DNA from: a virus
Virus record (IMG/VR): IMGVR_UViG_3300025326_000949
Coordinates: 1 to 37,079 of that record
Length of the DNA stretch: 37,079 nucleotides
Strand: one strand, 5' to 3'
Every line of letters starts with the position of its first letter. Position 1 is the stretch's first letter. A program made the translations under genes and the position numbers. Shown here piece after piece: positions 7,628-16,280 of the stretch. The notes under the pieces are model-generated. The model was given only the letters and a program-made list of their open reading frames with translations, was not told the origin of the DNA and ran no database searches.

Positions 7628-8236
7628 TTACGTACCGATCCGATCCGAGTTGTACTTGATGCGCAGGCCGAACAGGTTGAAGTTCGAGCCGCTGGTGTTG
7701 CCTGCGTCAACACTATCGACAATGGCCTTCAGCGCGAAGAACCCGGCGCGCGTTGGAGGAGCGGTGAAGCTAAACAGGGAGGCAGAGTTTAATTCGCTCG
7801 CGCCCGCGCCTGTGAGGGTCGTGCCGGATGCCGCCGCGCCGAGCGTACTTGTGCCAGCGTCGCCGATCGCGCTGCCGTTGGGAACGAGATACAGAGACGC
7901 GCCGATGACTGCGGCGGCGGCGGCTGTCGTCATATCTGCCCAGTCAGCGTACACCACGCCGCTGGATGACCACGTGATGCCGGCCGCTGCGTCGATCGGT
8001 ACGGGCTTGACGATCGTGATCGGGCAGGTGCATTTCGTGCCTGTGAAACGCAACGCTTGCAAGGACGGCGAGGAACCCGCGCCGATGTTATTGATGGCGA
8101 TACTGCCCGACATGACGGAACTGCCTGAGATAAACACATCCTGATAGGATATGTATATCTCGCGAGACACGATGCCGTCGTCGGCGAGTTGCAGGCCACC
8201 CTTCGCCAGGATTTTGTTTCTGAAACTGATAGGCAT
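7628..8236 (-). CDS. capsid-adjacent structural protein
   Basis: A 202-residue protein beginning MPISFRNKILAKGGLQL after a strong GGAGG site. It is rich in Ala, Gly, Ser and Thr with many predicted beta strands (REIYISYQDVFISG, ASLYLVPNGSAIG, FALKAIVDS). It is the gene directly after the major capsid protein in transcription order, apart from the plus-strand HNH insertion. This suggests a decoration, fibre or major tail component. No family motif was recognised. Confidence 0.6.
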   Translation of the reverse strand: MPISFRNKILAKGGLQLADDGIVSREIYISYQDVFISGSSVMSGSIAINNIGAGSSPSLQALRFTGTKCTCPITIVKPVPIDAAAGITWSSSGVVYADWADMTTAAAAAVIGASLYLVPNGSAIGDAGTSTLGAAASGTTLTGAGASELNSASLFSFTAPPTRAGFFALKAIVDSVDAGNTSGSNFNLFGLRIKYNSDRIGT

Positions 8237-8287
8237 GTTGACCTCCAGCTATTCGCCAGCGTTGCGCCATCACGCTAACGCCAGAGG

Positions 8288-8317
8288 TTGACTTATACGG
8301 ACAAGATGTGATACACT
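8288..8317 (+). promoter_or_regulatory. sigma70-like promoter for structured RNA B
   Basis: TTGACT (8288-8293) and TACACT (8312-8317) are separated by 18 bases. Expected initiation at about 8323-8325 coincides with the first bases of the P1 helix of RNA B. This is the same promoter-to-stem spacing as in element A. Confidence 0.6.
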
Positions 8318-8321
8318 ACCC

Positions 8322-8420
8322 TTGTCTAGGCGCTACGGTCATCAGTCCGTTTTTGATTTCACATGTCAGCCCGTTGGCCCGTGCGCCTAGACAACGCTAC
8401 GGACTTTGCCAATGGGCTGG
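8322..8420 (+). ncRNA. structured 5' RNA element B (crossing pseudoknots)
   Basis: Homologue of element A. P1 pairs GTCTAGGCGC (8324-8333) with GCGCCTAGAC (8383-8392), extendable by two bases. Helix a pairs AGTCCGT (8344-8350) with ACGGACT (8399-8405). Helix b pairs CAGCCCGTTGGC (8367-8378) with GCCAATGGGCTG (8408-8419), with one G-U wobble. Shared unpaired bases include an ACGGT after P1, a TTTTTG run and AACG after P1'. It directly precedes the HNH gene. Between b' and the start codon, CTCC (8421-8424) can pair with GGAG of the ribosome site, so translation may be gated. Confidence 0.75.
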
Positions 8421-8440
8421 CTCCTTTATGGAGGAGCGCC

Positions 8441-9055
8441 ATGCCCTATCCGACTATGAATTGGCCCACCGAACCACGAAAGAAAAGGAACGGCTCCATA
8501 ATTCATTGGGACAGGGCCTTTCGTCTACCCAACAGCATCTATCGAGTTCCCGTCACGTGTGGGTCATGCCACCAAAAGAGGCTTATAGATGCCACCAGAA
8601 CCAGGGGTAAGTATGGCAAGGTCTTCACTGGATATTGCTACAGTTGCAATCTCAGAATCCAGCGAAAGAGCTATAAGCCCGGCTGGAAGCATCCAGACTG
8701 GCGAGGTGGTCATTTTATCAATGGTGGATATGCCTACATCAATATACGTTCTCTGATCGGCAAAACCAAAAAGTTGGCTTTGCAAATGTCAAGAATAGTA
8801 CATGGTAAGCCCGCCATTGTTGCCGAACATCGCCTAGTCATGGCTTTACATCTAGGCAGACCCCTTAAGTCTTCTGAAGTTATTCATCACAGAGACGGCA
8901 ATAAACTCAATAATGAGATTAGCAATCTGGAACTTACAGATCATGCCAATCATCGAAAATTGGATACAAAGTATTACCGTCTCTGGAAAGAAACTCAGAA
9001 GCGGGTCGCGGAACTCGAATTAGAGCTGTTAAGGTACAAAGGCAAAACAGATTAA
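8441..9055 (+). CDS. free-standing HNH homing endonuclease
   Basis: A 204-residue protein starting MPYPTMNWPTEP, with GAGGAG just upstream. Residues ~38-70 carry two zinc knuckles (CGSCHQKR and CYSCN). The HNH_3-type core lies near residues 130-170: AEHRLVMALHLGRPL, then EVIHHRDGNKLNNEISNLEL and an H-x2-H at the end. A C-terminal coiled region follows. It would cut DNA at a homing site, probably in the capsid region of rival phages. It interrupts the minus-strand operon between the major capsid gene and the 202-residue gene, is visibly richer in A/T than its neighbours, and shares a 5' RNA with an unrelated gene at 3.9 kb. Confidence 0.88.
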   Translation: MPYPTMNWPTEPRKKRNGSIIHWDRAFRLPNSIYRVPVTCGSCHQKRLIDATRTRGKYGKVFTGYCYSCNLRIQRKSYKPGWKHPDWRGGHFINGGYAYINIRSLIGKTKKLALQMSRIVHGKPAIVAEHRLVMALHLGRPLKSSEVIHHRDGNKLNNEISNLELTDHANHRKLDTKYYRLWKETQKRVAELELELLRYKGKTD

Positions 9056-9063
9056 ATCTGTTT
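9045..9063. terminator. bidirectional hairpin at convergent gene ends
   Basis: AAACAGATT (9045-9053) and AATCTGTTT (9055-9063) form a perfect 9-base inverted repeat around one base. It sits at the meeting point of the HNH gene (stop 9055) and the major capsid gene (stop 9069). The A/T-rich ends give T-runs on both strands. The one-base spacing means the hairpin must open a few pairs, so strength is uncertain. Confidence 0.45.
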
Positions 9064-9068
9064 CACCA

Positions 9069-9992
9069 CTAGGCTGCTGACTTAATCAAATAGCCAGCAT
9101 CGACGGCTGTCAATTTCGTATCCCACGACATGCGGACTTCCACGACGTCCTGCCGCTCCTGATCCTCTCTGAAGCGGCTGGCCTGCCGTTGCTGCCAGGA
9201 GAATACATAGCCTGCGCTAGGCTCCTGTAGTGAGGGTGCGCTCGCCACATAGCCGACGAACATGTGGCTGCCCCAGACATACGCCAGCGAAGACGACGCG
9301 CCCTCCGCGGCAGTGTCATTGATGGCGATGCCGATCAGGAGCTTGTCGAGACTAAACAGTGCCGCGACCGCCTGAATCGTGACGATGGCCGGCGAAGTGG
9401 GGCCGGCGGTGTACTTGATGCGGTCGACGATATCAGGATGCTGCTTGATGTAGCGCCACAGACCGCGCCCCATCACTCCAACATTGGCCTCGCGCCCGAT
9501 ACTCGAGACGACGCTGTTACGCGCCGTCTCAACATCGTCAACTGGTGTCGAGGTATTATTGCTCCACAGAGGCGAAGGCGTCGCGCTGGATGACCAACCC
9601 GTGCCGAACACATCACTCTGCACATCCGATTCAACTTCGAGCAGCAGTTGGTTGGTGCACCATCGACTTGCATCCTCCAGCGGGCGAAGCGGCTGATCAG
9701 CGTTGGCAACCACTTCATCCGGCACGCCCTTAGCGATGGCGCGCTCCAGGCACGCGTACTGCGCCGTGCTCAGGCCGTAGTCACCGCGTCGAGCGCGTGT
9801 GCCAGGTGCACGAACGCCAGCCTCGCGCCGCAGCCAGTCGGCTTTGGTGTAGATGAAATACTTGTCGCTCTGCTTCTGGACGGGAACATTGGGGAATACC
9901 ATACCCGCGATGAAATCGCCGGGCAGGTAGGCGATACTGATGTTGGTAAGCGGTTGATCAATATGGACTTGCTGGGCAGTTGGTTTCGACAT
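9069..9992 (-). CDS. major capsid protein, Mu-like
   Basis: A 307-residue protein. It begins MSKPTAQQVHIDQPLTNISI and has FIAGMVFPNVPVQKQSDKYF near residue 28, a start shared by Mu-like and related major capsid proteins with HK97 fold. Later landmarks are IYTKADWLRREAGVRAPGT, a central region WRYIKQHPDIVDRIKYT and a C-terminal strand VEVRMSWDTKLTAVDAGYLI. Order (protease/scaffold, decoration, capsid) is as expected. AGGAGG precedes the start. It encodes the main shell subunit. Confidence 0.85.
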   Translation of the reverse strand: MSKPTAQQVHIDQPLTNISIAYLPGDFIAGMVFPNVPVQKQSDKYFIYTKADWLRREAGVRAPGTRARRGDYGLSTAQYACLERAIAKGVPDEVVANADQPLRPLEDASRWCTNQLLLEVESDVQSDVFGTGWSSSATPSPLWSNNTSTPVDDVETARNSVVSSIGREANVGVMGRGLWRYIKQHPDIVDRIKYTAGPTSPAIVTIQAVAALFSLDKLLIGIAINDTAAEGASSSLAYVWGSHMFVGYVASAPSLQEPSAGYVFSWQQRQASRFREDQERQDVVEVRMSWDTKLTAVDAGYLIKSAA

Positions 9993-10005
9993 TTTCTATA
10001 TCCTC

Positions 10006-10419
10006 CTAGCAAGCCGCAACGGTGCAGGCCGAGAATGGGAACAGGAACATTTCCCCGACCACATCGCCTGATGTGACCGCTGCCGACAGCCAGCGACCAA
10101 TGATGGGGCATCCAGATGCGTATCCTTCGACGCGCCCGGTCGAGGCGGCGAAAACAAAGCCGCCATAGGCCAAACCGCATGTACCGTTTGCTTCGCCGTA
10201 GACCTTCGTCGTGCCCATCAAGCGAACTGTTGCCTCTTGGCCTGCGCTCGGCGAATTCTGGAGCACGCCCAGGATGCCAAACGAGCATGCGCTACTCGCG
10301 CAGGCCGCATAGCCCGCAGTTGAAGCTGGCCGCAGCAGCGTGTATTGCTTGGCGGTTAGGTCCTCATCGGCCAGGAACGGAACATCGTGATCGTTGGACA
10401 TACTGCGATAGGTTGCCAT
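10006..10419 (-). CDS. capsid decoration/cement protein (DUF2190-like)
   Basis: A 137-residue protein. The pattern FLADEDLTAKQYTLLRPAS, then GVLQNSPSAGQEATVRLMGT, then GRWLSAAVTSGDVVGEMFLF is typical of small capsid cement proteins of the DUF2190 kind, found between scaffold and major capsid genes. Six Cys are present, an unusual number. GGAGG lies 6-7 bases before the ATG. It probably binds the mature capsid surface. Confidence 0.7.
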   Translation of the reverse strand: MATYRSMSNDHDVPFLADEDLTAKQYTLLRPASTAGYAACASSACSFGILGVLQNSPSAGQEATVRLMGTTKVYGEANGTCGLAYGGFVFAASTGRVEGYASGCPIIGRWLSAAVTSGDVVGEMFLFPFSACTVAAC

Positions 10420-10421
10420 CG

Positions 10422-11885
10422 TTACCTCCGTCCCCGGTTCACGTATTCGCGCGCCAGCTCGGGTCGGGTGCGCTGAACAATATCCATCGCATTAGAGTAT
10501 TGCGCGACATTGCCCTTGAATTGATCGGTCAGAACCTTTTCAACAGCCGCCTCGAATGTCTCACTCTCGCTCTGGCGCGTGCTGCCCCTCTGCGAGAACA
10601 GTTCCGACTCAACCAGTGCCTTGTCGGCTTTGTCGATCAACTCGGAAAAGAACTTGGCGAGATCGGCGTCTTTCTCTTCGAGCGCCAGCACCTTGTTGGC
10701 CAACGTTTCGGCCTTCTCCGGGATGCCGACCATCGCGTCGAACTTCTCGATGAGCTGGTCAAGTCGTCGACCGTGCTTCTCTGCCGCCAAGTCAGCCGCG
10801 AACTTGTCAGCCTTCGCCTTTGCTTCGCTGGTCTGTGCTTCGAGCGCCTTAAACTTTTCGCTCAGGGCATCGACCTCAGCGGCCTTCGCCTTGAGCGCCG
10901 CAAACTCCTCAGCCTTCACGGTAAACGTTTCAAGCGTGGGAGTCGGCGTCACGTCGGTTTTCTTCGGATCTGCCATCGTGACCTCCTCGTAGGATGCTTC
11001 TTCACTCACGCCGATTCCGGCGTCCTCAGCGATTCCCCGCGCTTTGGCGATGACTCGCTGTTTGATCTCCGCGGATAAGCTGCTCTGTGGGATGCGCGCC
11101 AGGGCATTGCGCAGATGGGGCAGGTCCACTTTGCCCGATGCGTCTTTGTACGGGAAGTGACGCAACGAGCGCGGCACGGTTCGCCCGTCCTCATCTTTCT
11201 CACCACCCGGCTCGATGTGCAAAAAGGCCGAGTCGGGCAGGTCATTCATGAACGCAACTGTCCACACCGCGAAATCCTGCGCGTCGATGGCCTTGTCTGC
11301 ATCTGGCACATTTTTGAATAGTGCCATCATGTCAGTCAGCATCTGCTTGATCTTCTTCATTATGGGCATGTCGCCCTCTCCATCCATCGCACTCCCTTCC
11401 GCGCTAAAGAGCGCAACGTTATCGTGACCAAAATACGGCTTGTCCGTGAGCGCAAGCCCGACCATTACGTTGTCGTGATACTCGCCCGTTTGTGGATCCT
11501 GGTACTTCGCGCCACCTAGCAACGTCCAGATTATTTCAGGACTCGTCGCATCGAACCGCTTGGACTCCACCAGCTTGCGTCCAGCATCGGTGAGCTCGTA
11601 TTTCGTTGCATACAGCCCGGGCCCATCTTGACCCGCCGGCATATATTCAAGGCCACTAACCTGACCCACCTTGCCCACGCCCGCGTGATTTTCGTTGATC
11701 GGCACCCGAAAGCGCGGCAGACCTGCCTTGAAATTGGCCGCGATGGCCTTCAACCGCTCCTCAGTGATATTCAACATGCGCTCGCCGCGATAGAACGTAC
11801 CTGCTGGCATGATACGAATCGGTTCGCCACGCAGAACGCCATCGAGTGATGCAAACGGCTCAAAGGCGAATCGCTGTCCAGTCAT
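10422..11885 (-). CDS. prohead protease-scaffold fusion (Mu gpI-like)
   Basis: A 487-residue protein. Residues ~15-160 resemble the Mu-type protease I (PAGTFYRGERMLNITEERLK, then PINENHAGVGKVGQV with a candidate catalytic His, then ATSPEIIWTLLGGAKYQD). A linker rich in charged residues follows, and residues ~320-440 form a long alpha-helical coiled coil (EFAALKAKAAEVDALSEKF) typical of scaffold. The full protein would act as scaffold and be cut to release it. The start overlaps the FmdB-type gene by ATGA. A middle stretch (FPYKDASGKVDLPHLRNALA) resembles a domain often found in Mu-like protease fusions. Confidence 0.8.
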   Translation of the reverse strand: MTGQRFAFEPFASLDGVLRGEPIRIMPAGTFYRGERMLNITEERLKAIAANFKAGLPRFRVPINENHAGVGKVGQVSGLEYMPAGQDGPGLYATKYELTDAGRKLVESKRFDATSPEIIWTLLGGAKYQDPQTGEYHDNVMVGLALTDKPYFGHDNVALFSAEGSAMDGEGDMPIMKKIKQMLTDMMALFKNVPDADKAIDAQDFAVWTVAFMNDLPDSAFLHIEPGGEKDEDGRTVPRSLRHFPYKDASGKVDLPHLRNALARIPQSSLSAEIKQRVIAKARGIAEDAGIGVSEEASYEEVTMADPKKTDVTPTPTLETFTVKAEEFAALKAKAAEVDALSEKFKALEAQTSEAKAKADKFAADLAAEKHGRRLDQLIEKFDAMVGIPEKAETLANKVLALEEKDADLAKFFSELIDKADKALVESELFSQRGSTRQSESETFEAAVEKVLTDQFKGNVAQYSNAMDIVQRTRPELAREYVNRGRR

Positions 11886-12178
11886 TCAATCGCCTCTAGC
11901 GCCTTCTCGTACGGAGTCAGCCGACCCGTACTAGCCCGCGCCTCAGCAGAAGTGCGTTGCGCTCGGAATCGCTCGGCGCGTTCCCTGCCGACCTGTTTTT
12001 CAAAGTGTGCGATGTCAGTTGCATAGAAGCCGGGGGCGTTGTACAGGACGGCAGGGACCGCATGATACAGACGAACGAGGGAAGTAGAACAGTGAGGACA
12101 CTGAGGCATCGGCGCAGCCATAGGCTTGTCGATCTCTGAGACTGTTTTACAGATGGGGCAGCGCGCGTCGTATTTCAT
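11882..12178 (-). CDS. FmdB-type zinc-ribbon protein
   Basis: A 98-residue protein starting MKYDARCPICKTVSEI. Two CxxC pairs (Cys 7/10 and PQCPHC near residue 26) form a zinc ribbon, followed by LVRLYHAVPAVLYNAPGFYATD, which is the usual FmdB-family ending. The remainder is a basic helix. In phages these small ribbons often sit between portal and protease genes. The open frame extends 33 codons upstream but would cross an intrinsic terminator. The selected ATG is 4 bases after a T5 run and has no clear ribosome site. Confidence 0.7.
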   Translation of the reverse strand: MKYDARCPICKTVSEIDKPMAAPMPQCPHCSTSLVRLYHAVPAVLYNAPGFYATDIAHFEKQVGRERAERFRAQRTSAEARASTGRLTPYEKALEAIE

Positions 12179-12181
12179 AAG

Positions 12182-12214
12182 CAAAAAGAGGCAGGTCATT
12201 CTCGACCGGCCTCT
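12182..12214 (-). terminator. intrinsic terminator directly before FmdB-type gene
   Basis: On the minus strand AGAGGCCGGTC pairs with GACCTGCCTCT (10 of 11 pairs, loop of 6) and is followed by TTTTTG. It lies in the 171-base gap after the portal gene, which otherwise holds nothing I recognise, and ends 4 bases before the next start codon. It may attenuate transcription from portal into capsid genes unless antitermination acts. Confidence 0.65.
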
Positions 12215-12349
12215 GAAAACCGCAGTCCCCGCCTCACGCGGGCAGAGTGACGAACTGTGTTTGATTGTGCAAATCATACTCCAACTGAATATCCGATGTC
12301 AAGCGCGGCGTTTATCGCTGTTGTACAACAAGTGCATTCTCCCGCGTGA

Positions 12350-14614
12350 TCACTCGCTAGTGAGCCAGCAGCGGCACCACGCACCACATTCGAATTCGCC
12401 TGGCACACGACCACCTGTCATGCTCAGATAGTCGTCGTATGACGCATATTCCCTGCCGCCCTCGCTCTGAAACTCTGGACACTCGGAACAGTGCTTAGCA
12501 GTTGGATCGAGATGCGCAAAGACCTTCTCGACCTTTTCGCGCGCCGCATCACCGAAGATGCGATTATAGACAGCCCACCACGCGCCGCTATAGGATGCCA
12601 CGCGGGCAGCCATCGTCAAAAGCAGAGCGGCCAGCGCCTCATTCCCAGTGCCCGCGTCGATGGCGAGGATTATATCTTCGTCATCTAGTCCCGCCTCAAC
12701 CTTCATGCGTAATGCAGGGATCAGCGAATCTCTCAGGTATCGGTCATTCGCCTCAATCGCATCGCTCAATTCATCAAGCATCTCTGGTGTCGGCGGCGTA
12801 TCGCCCCATGCCAGTATCGCCGCCTCTGTGATGTTTCGCCGCCCAGCATCTCGCAACAACACTAGCAGCGCCGCCAATGCCACCTCCAGCAACTCGTCGC
12901 GCTCGTCTGGATCGGCCTCAGCCAGTTGCTCTGCGATGTCATCAGACCATTGGTTGTAGATGCGCTCCAGTTCTTTCTGGTAGGCGTTGATGGCAATGAC
13001 AGGTTTCGATCGTGCACCAGGCCGACCTGCACCGCGAAGATCGGCGAAGCGTTCCGATGCCACCTCTGCCGTTTTATCCTTGTCTCCCGTCTCCGGCTCC
13101 GTCTCTTTCGCCTTCTGCGTGGTTGGCTTGGCAGGCACCACTTGAATCGGCCTCTCTGGCAAATCGGCCAATTGTCTGACGTGCTTCTCTAGCTCTAGCT
13201 CAGGCACAATGATGCCGACGCCCGCCAACTTGCTGATGTAATCCGCAATCTCGCCGAGCGATTGCTTTGATACCGACTCGTGCCTGATGCGTGGATAGCC
13301 TGTCAGACCAGCCCATTTATTCAGCCGGAATAGACGCTCTGTGCCGTAGCGATGTATCGTTTCTTCAACACTGTCCACCCATCCAACGACAGCCATTGTG
13401 AAGAAGTCGGTTGACGATTCACCCAGTGCCCTAGCACCGACTTGATTCATGCCAAGATGGATAAACTGTGCCAGTCCAACCATTGCCATGCGTTGCTCGT
13501 AGCGCGTGATCGTCTCGTGGAAATTGATGGCCTTAGTTCCCGGCGGCGATGCGAATTCAAATAGCACACCATTACCCTCAGCCGCGCCCGATCCCATCTT
13601 TGAAAACGGAATCAGCAGTGACATCTGGTCATCGACTCGGATGCTGCGCAGGGCATTTTGAATCTGTGAGGCATCCGATTCTGGATCGTCAAGATTCTTC
13701 TGTACATCACTGCCCAGGTAGGCTATGGGAAAGCCAGCGCCAATGCGTTCCGCGCTGATGGCCTCAATCTCCTCCAGATTCTTCTTCATGTACCACGCGC
13801 CATACATCGGACGAAACAACGATTTCCCTTCAGGGTTGCCTTTGTCGGTCGTCATTCTAAATAAAAGAGATTTATCAATCGGAATGACGACAGCCTGATA
13901 GTCAGGCGGAGCTTGTTGCGTCAGACTCTGTAATCCGCCATGCTCATCAAACTGCCAGGGCGATCCAGGCGCAAGCGAATCTGGAGAAATGAACGTCCAC
14001 TTGCGCCATCCAATTCTGCCATCATCGTATTTGCTGGAGGGAATAGCTTGACCATCTCTCAATCCACCGCGCTTCTTGTATACGATCTCGGCAGGCTGGA
14101 ATCCCCATTTGATCATACCCAACGCGCTATCAATTGTATCGTTCCAAGATTGGCTCATGTCGTCTTTGCAGGTCTCCAGCCATTCAGCGGATTCCTTGTC
14201 AACATCTTCGTCTCCGCCGGCCTCAACATACCACCCCACGCGTCGCAGAGTCATGCGAACAGCCATCTCGACAGCGGCGCAAATGGCATCATCGGACATC
14301 TCTCGAATCAGTGCACACTTCTTGTTAAGCGGCTTCCAGACGCGATCGTATTCCTCATCAATCTCGCCACTGCCAGCGAACCGGCGCAGGCCAGTTAGGC
14401 CAAGTTCCTTGAACAGCCCACCGCCGACCATCGACCGGCTTGTCGTCTGATTATCCTTGTCAGCGAATCGTTCGGCCCCATTCTCCTTGCCGATGCGGTA
14501 GATATGCGATACACTCAGACCATACTGATGCGCAAGCTGCTTAGCAGACACTGGATCGGGCGCCCTTAACGCCGCAGCAATCTCGGTGTTGCGTCTAACC
14601 ATGTCGTCTATCAT
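12350..14614 (-). CDS. portal protein with N-terminal HTH and C-terminal MuF-like domain
   Basis: A 754-residue protein, long for a portal (usually 450-550). Residues 20-45 read as a helix-turn-helix (SAKQLAHQYGLSVSHIYRI). Residues ~70-480 are the portal body (EIDEEYDRVWKPLNKKCALI, KWGFQPAEIVYKKR, FRPMYGAWYMKKNLEEIEA, GMNQVGARALGESSTDFF), resembling DUF935-type portals. A charged linker around 500-540 leads to a helical domain ending with a Cys/His cluster (AKHCSECPEF... CGAWCRC) like phage minor head proteins. AGGAG sits 7 bases before this ATG, supporting the HTH as part of the product. It forms the DNA entry ring. Confidence 0.85.
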   Translation of the reverse strand: MIDDMVRRNTEIAAALRAPDPVSAKQLAHQYGLSVSHIYRIGKENGAERFADKDNQTTSRSMVGGGLFKELGLTGLRRFAGSGEIDEEYDRVWKPLNKKCALIREMSDDAICAAVEMAVRMTLRRVGWYVEAGGDEDVDKESAEWLETCKDDMSQSWNDTIDSALGMIKWGFQPAEIVYKKRGGLRDGQAIPSSKYDDGRIGWRKWTFISPDSLAPGSPWQFDEHGGLQSLTQQAPPDYQAVVIPIDKSLLFRMTTDKGNPEGKSLFRPMYGAWYMKKNLEEIEAISAERIGAGFPIAYLGSDVQKNLDDPESDASQIQNALRSIRVDDQMSLLIPFSKMGSGAAEGNGVLFEFASPPGTKAINFHETITRYEQRMAMVGLAQFIHLGMNQVGARALGESSTDFFTMAVVGWVDSVEETIHRYGTERLFRLNKWAGLTGYPRIRHESVSKQSLGEIADYISKLAGVGIIVPELELEKHVRQLADLPERPIQVVPAKPTTQKAKETEPETGDKDKTAEVASERFADLRGAGRPGARSKPVIAINAYQKELERIYNQWSDDIAEQLAEADPDERDELLEVALAALLVLLRDAGRRNITEAAILAWGDTPPTPEMLDELSDAIEANDRYLRDSLIPALRMKVEAGLDDEDIILAIDAGTGNEALAALLLTMAARVASYSGAWWAVYNRIFGDAAREKVEKVFAHLDPTAKHCSECPEFQSEGGREYASYDDYLSMTGGRVPGEFECGAWCRCWLTSE

Positions 14615-14623
14615 GTCGTGCTC

Positions 14624-16180
14624 CTATCTGCGCCAGCCGCGTTTCTCGTTCCGTCCCCATCGTCCGCCGCTAACGGTCTTACGCGTGAAGCGTGACGGAG
14701 ACTGTGCATCACCGACTGCCGCGCCCATCGTGCCAGCGGGCAAATATTGAATCAATGATAGCTTATTATATGCTCCGCTCAGCGCGTCAATCTCGTCCTT
14801 GTAGCGTCCCATCGGAAACAATCCAAGACGATGCAAAAAGCCATCCGTCCAATCGGATGACAAGACCAACAATTCTCCCGCTTCGGCAGCTCGGGCAACA
14901 GGCTCAGCCCGAACCTCTTTGCTGCCCGTCACCTTCTCAGCGTGCGCGGGAAATCCCTTTAACATTTTGACCTTATCTTCAGCCGTCTCTTTTCCACCAC
15001 TGCCCGGCTCTTGCTCAAACCAAGTCTGAACCGTATTGCCGTAAGCCAGCGCGTCATCCTTTGCAGTCTGCAAGATGAGTTCATCGCGCTGGCCGATCGA
15101 GAGTTGCCCGCGCCGAACATCCTCAATGTAGACCCTTCGATCTGTATCCCTAGCAAGTAGTAAGCCAACGGTGAACGCCCCGCCGCCTTCGGTTGCCGCT
15201 AGATCCCAATATCGCACACGCGCCGCTTGCACAGGAACTCTCTCAATCGTCTCTATCTGTGCATATTGGAACATGCCGCCACCGCGTGGCACAGGCCGCT
15301 GCTGTAGCTGTCCAGCCGATCCGTATACTCCCAATTCCCGCTTGATTCCCGACAGCGCGGCATGTCCGAATCGATTAGGCCAGAGCAATTCACCCTCAGC
15401 CCTGCGTGGATCGCCCCAGCCTATACTGGTGATATAGGTCTTTGGTTCGTATTCCGCTGGCAAGCATAGATGCTCATATCCACCTTGCTCCAGCACATGC
15501 CCACTCAAGTCAGATTCATGAATGCGCTGCATGACAATAACTTTCGCGCCCGTGTTGGGATCGTTGAGGCGCGTACTCATCGTCTCATCCCACCAAACCA
15601 AGACATTCTCACGTATCGTATCGCTTTCCGCCTCGTGTGTCTTGTGCGGGTCATCCGCTACGATAACATCGCCGCCGGCGCCCGTTGCAGCGCCACCAAC
15701 GCCAGTCGAGAAACGATAACCCGTGCGGTCGTTCTCAAAGTTTCCTTTCACGTTCTGGTCGCCCGTCATCTTGAATACGTGCGCCCATTGACTCTGATAC
15801 CACGATGATTGAATCAGTCGTCGGCACTTGAGGCTATCGCGCACGGCAAGCGTTTCGGCGTATGAAGCAAATAACCAACGCATCTCAGGCTTGAATGTCC
15901 AGACCCAGGTAGGCCAGAATACGGATACGCTCAGGCTTTTCATGTGGCGCGGTGGGATGTTAATCAGGAGGTTGCGTATCTGACCGTTCATTACTGCGGT
16001 CAGGTGCTCACAGATGGCGTCGATGTGCCAGCCGTGGACATAGGGAGTCACAGGCTCCAGAATGCGCCATGCGCCTCGGATGAAGTCGGGCAGCGTGAGC
16101 GTCTTACTCTGCGCATTCAGCCCGATTGCGCGTTGCAGGCGCTCTTTCATCATTGAATTTGTCGCTTGTGTCAATATCAT
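14624..16180 (-). CDS. terL: terminase large subunit
   Basis: An 518-residue packaging motor. The ATPase has INIPPRHMKS (about residues 73-82), where the usual Gly of PPRHGKS is Met, and a Walker B-like VIVADDPHK (172-180). The C-terminal RuvC-like nuclease shows VRYWDLAATEGG and later MGRYKDEIDALSGAYN. The ATG at 16180 is chosen over an upstream TTG; an ATG pair nine codons further in is another option. No Shine-Dalgarno is seen. The start comes 3 bases after a terminator T-run. It should pair with the DUF5681/TerS-like gene, which is displaced 10.5 kb upstream by the sugar cassette. Confidence 0.92.
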   Translation of the reverse strand: MILTQATNSMMKERLQRAIGLNAQSKTLTLPDFIRGAWRILEPVTPYVHGWHIDAICEHLTAVMNGQIRNLLINIPPRHMKSLSVSVFWPTWVWTFKPEMRWLFASYAETLAVRDSLKCRRLIQSSWYQSQWAHVFKMTGDQNVKGNFENDRTGYRFSTGVGGAATGAGGDVIVADDPHKTHEAESDTIRENVLVWWDETMSTRLNDPNTGAKVIVMQRIHESDLSGHVLEQGGYEHLCLPAEYEPKTYITSIGWGDPRRAEGELLWPNRFGHAALSGIKRELGVYGSAGQLQQRPVPRGGGMFQYAQIETIERVPVQAARVRYWDLAATEGGGAFTVGLLLARDTDRRVYIEDVRRGQLSIGQRDELILQTAKDDALAYGNTVQTWFEQEPGSGGKETAEDKVKMLKGFPAHAEKVTGSKEVRAEPVARAAEAGELLVLSSDWTDGFLHRLGLFPMGRYKDEIDALSGAYNKLSLIQYLPAGTMGAAVGDAQSPSRFTRKTVSGGRWGRNEKRGWRR

Positions 16181-16182
16181 AG

Positions 16183-16212
16183 CAAACAAAAAGCCACCCC
16201 AATGGGAGCGGC
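16183..16212 (-). terminator. intrinsic terminator between sugar cassette and terL
   Basis: On the minus strand GCCGCTCC pairs with GGGGTGGC (two wobble pairs, loop CATT) followed by TTTTTG. It lies in the 100-base gap after the cytidylyltransferase. A second small hairpin, TGCCGC/GCGGCA, lies at 16228-16244. The gap separates cassette transcription from terL or makes it conditional. Confidence 0.65.
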
Positions 16213-16280
16213 CTTACGCTCTCTATGTGCCGCCGAATGCGGCAGGCTTGCACTACTGTACTACTGTCCTTATTTTCGCG

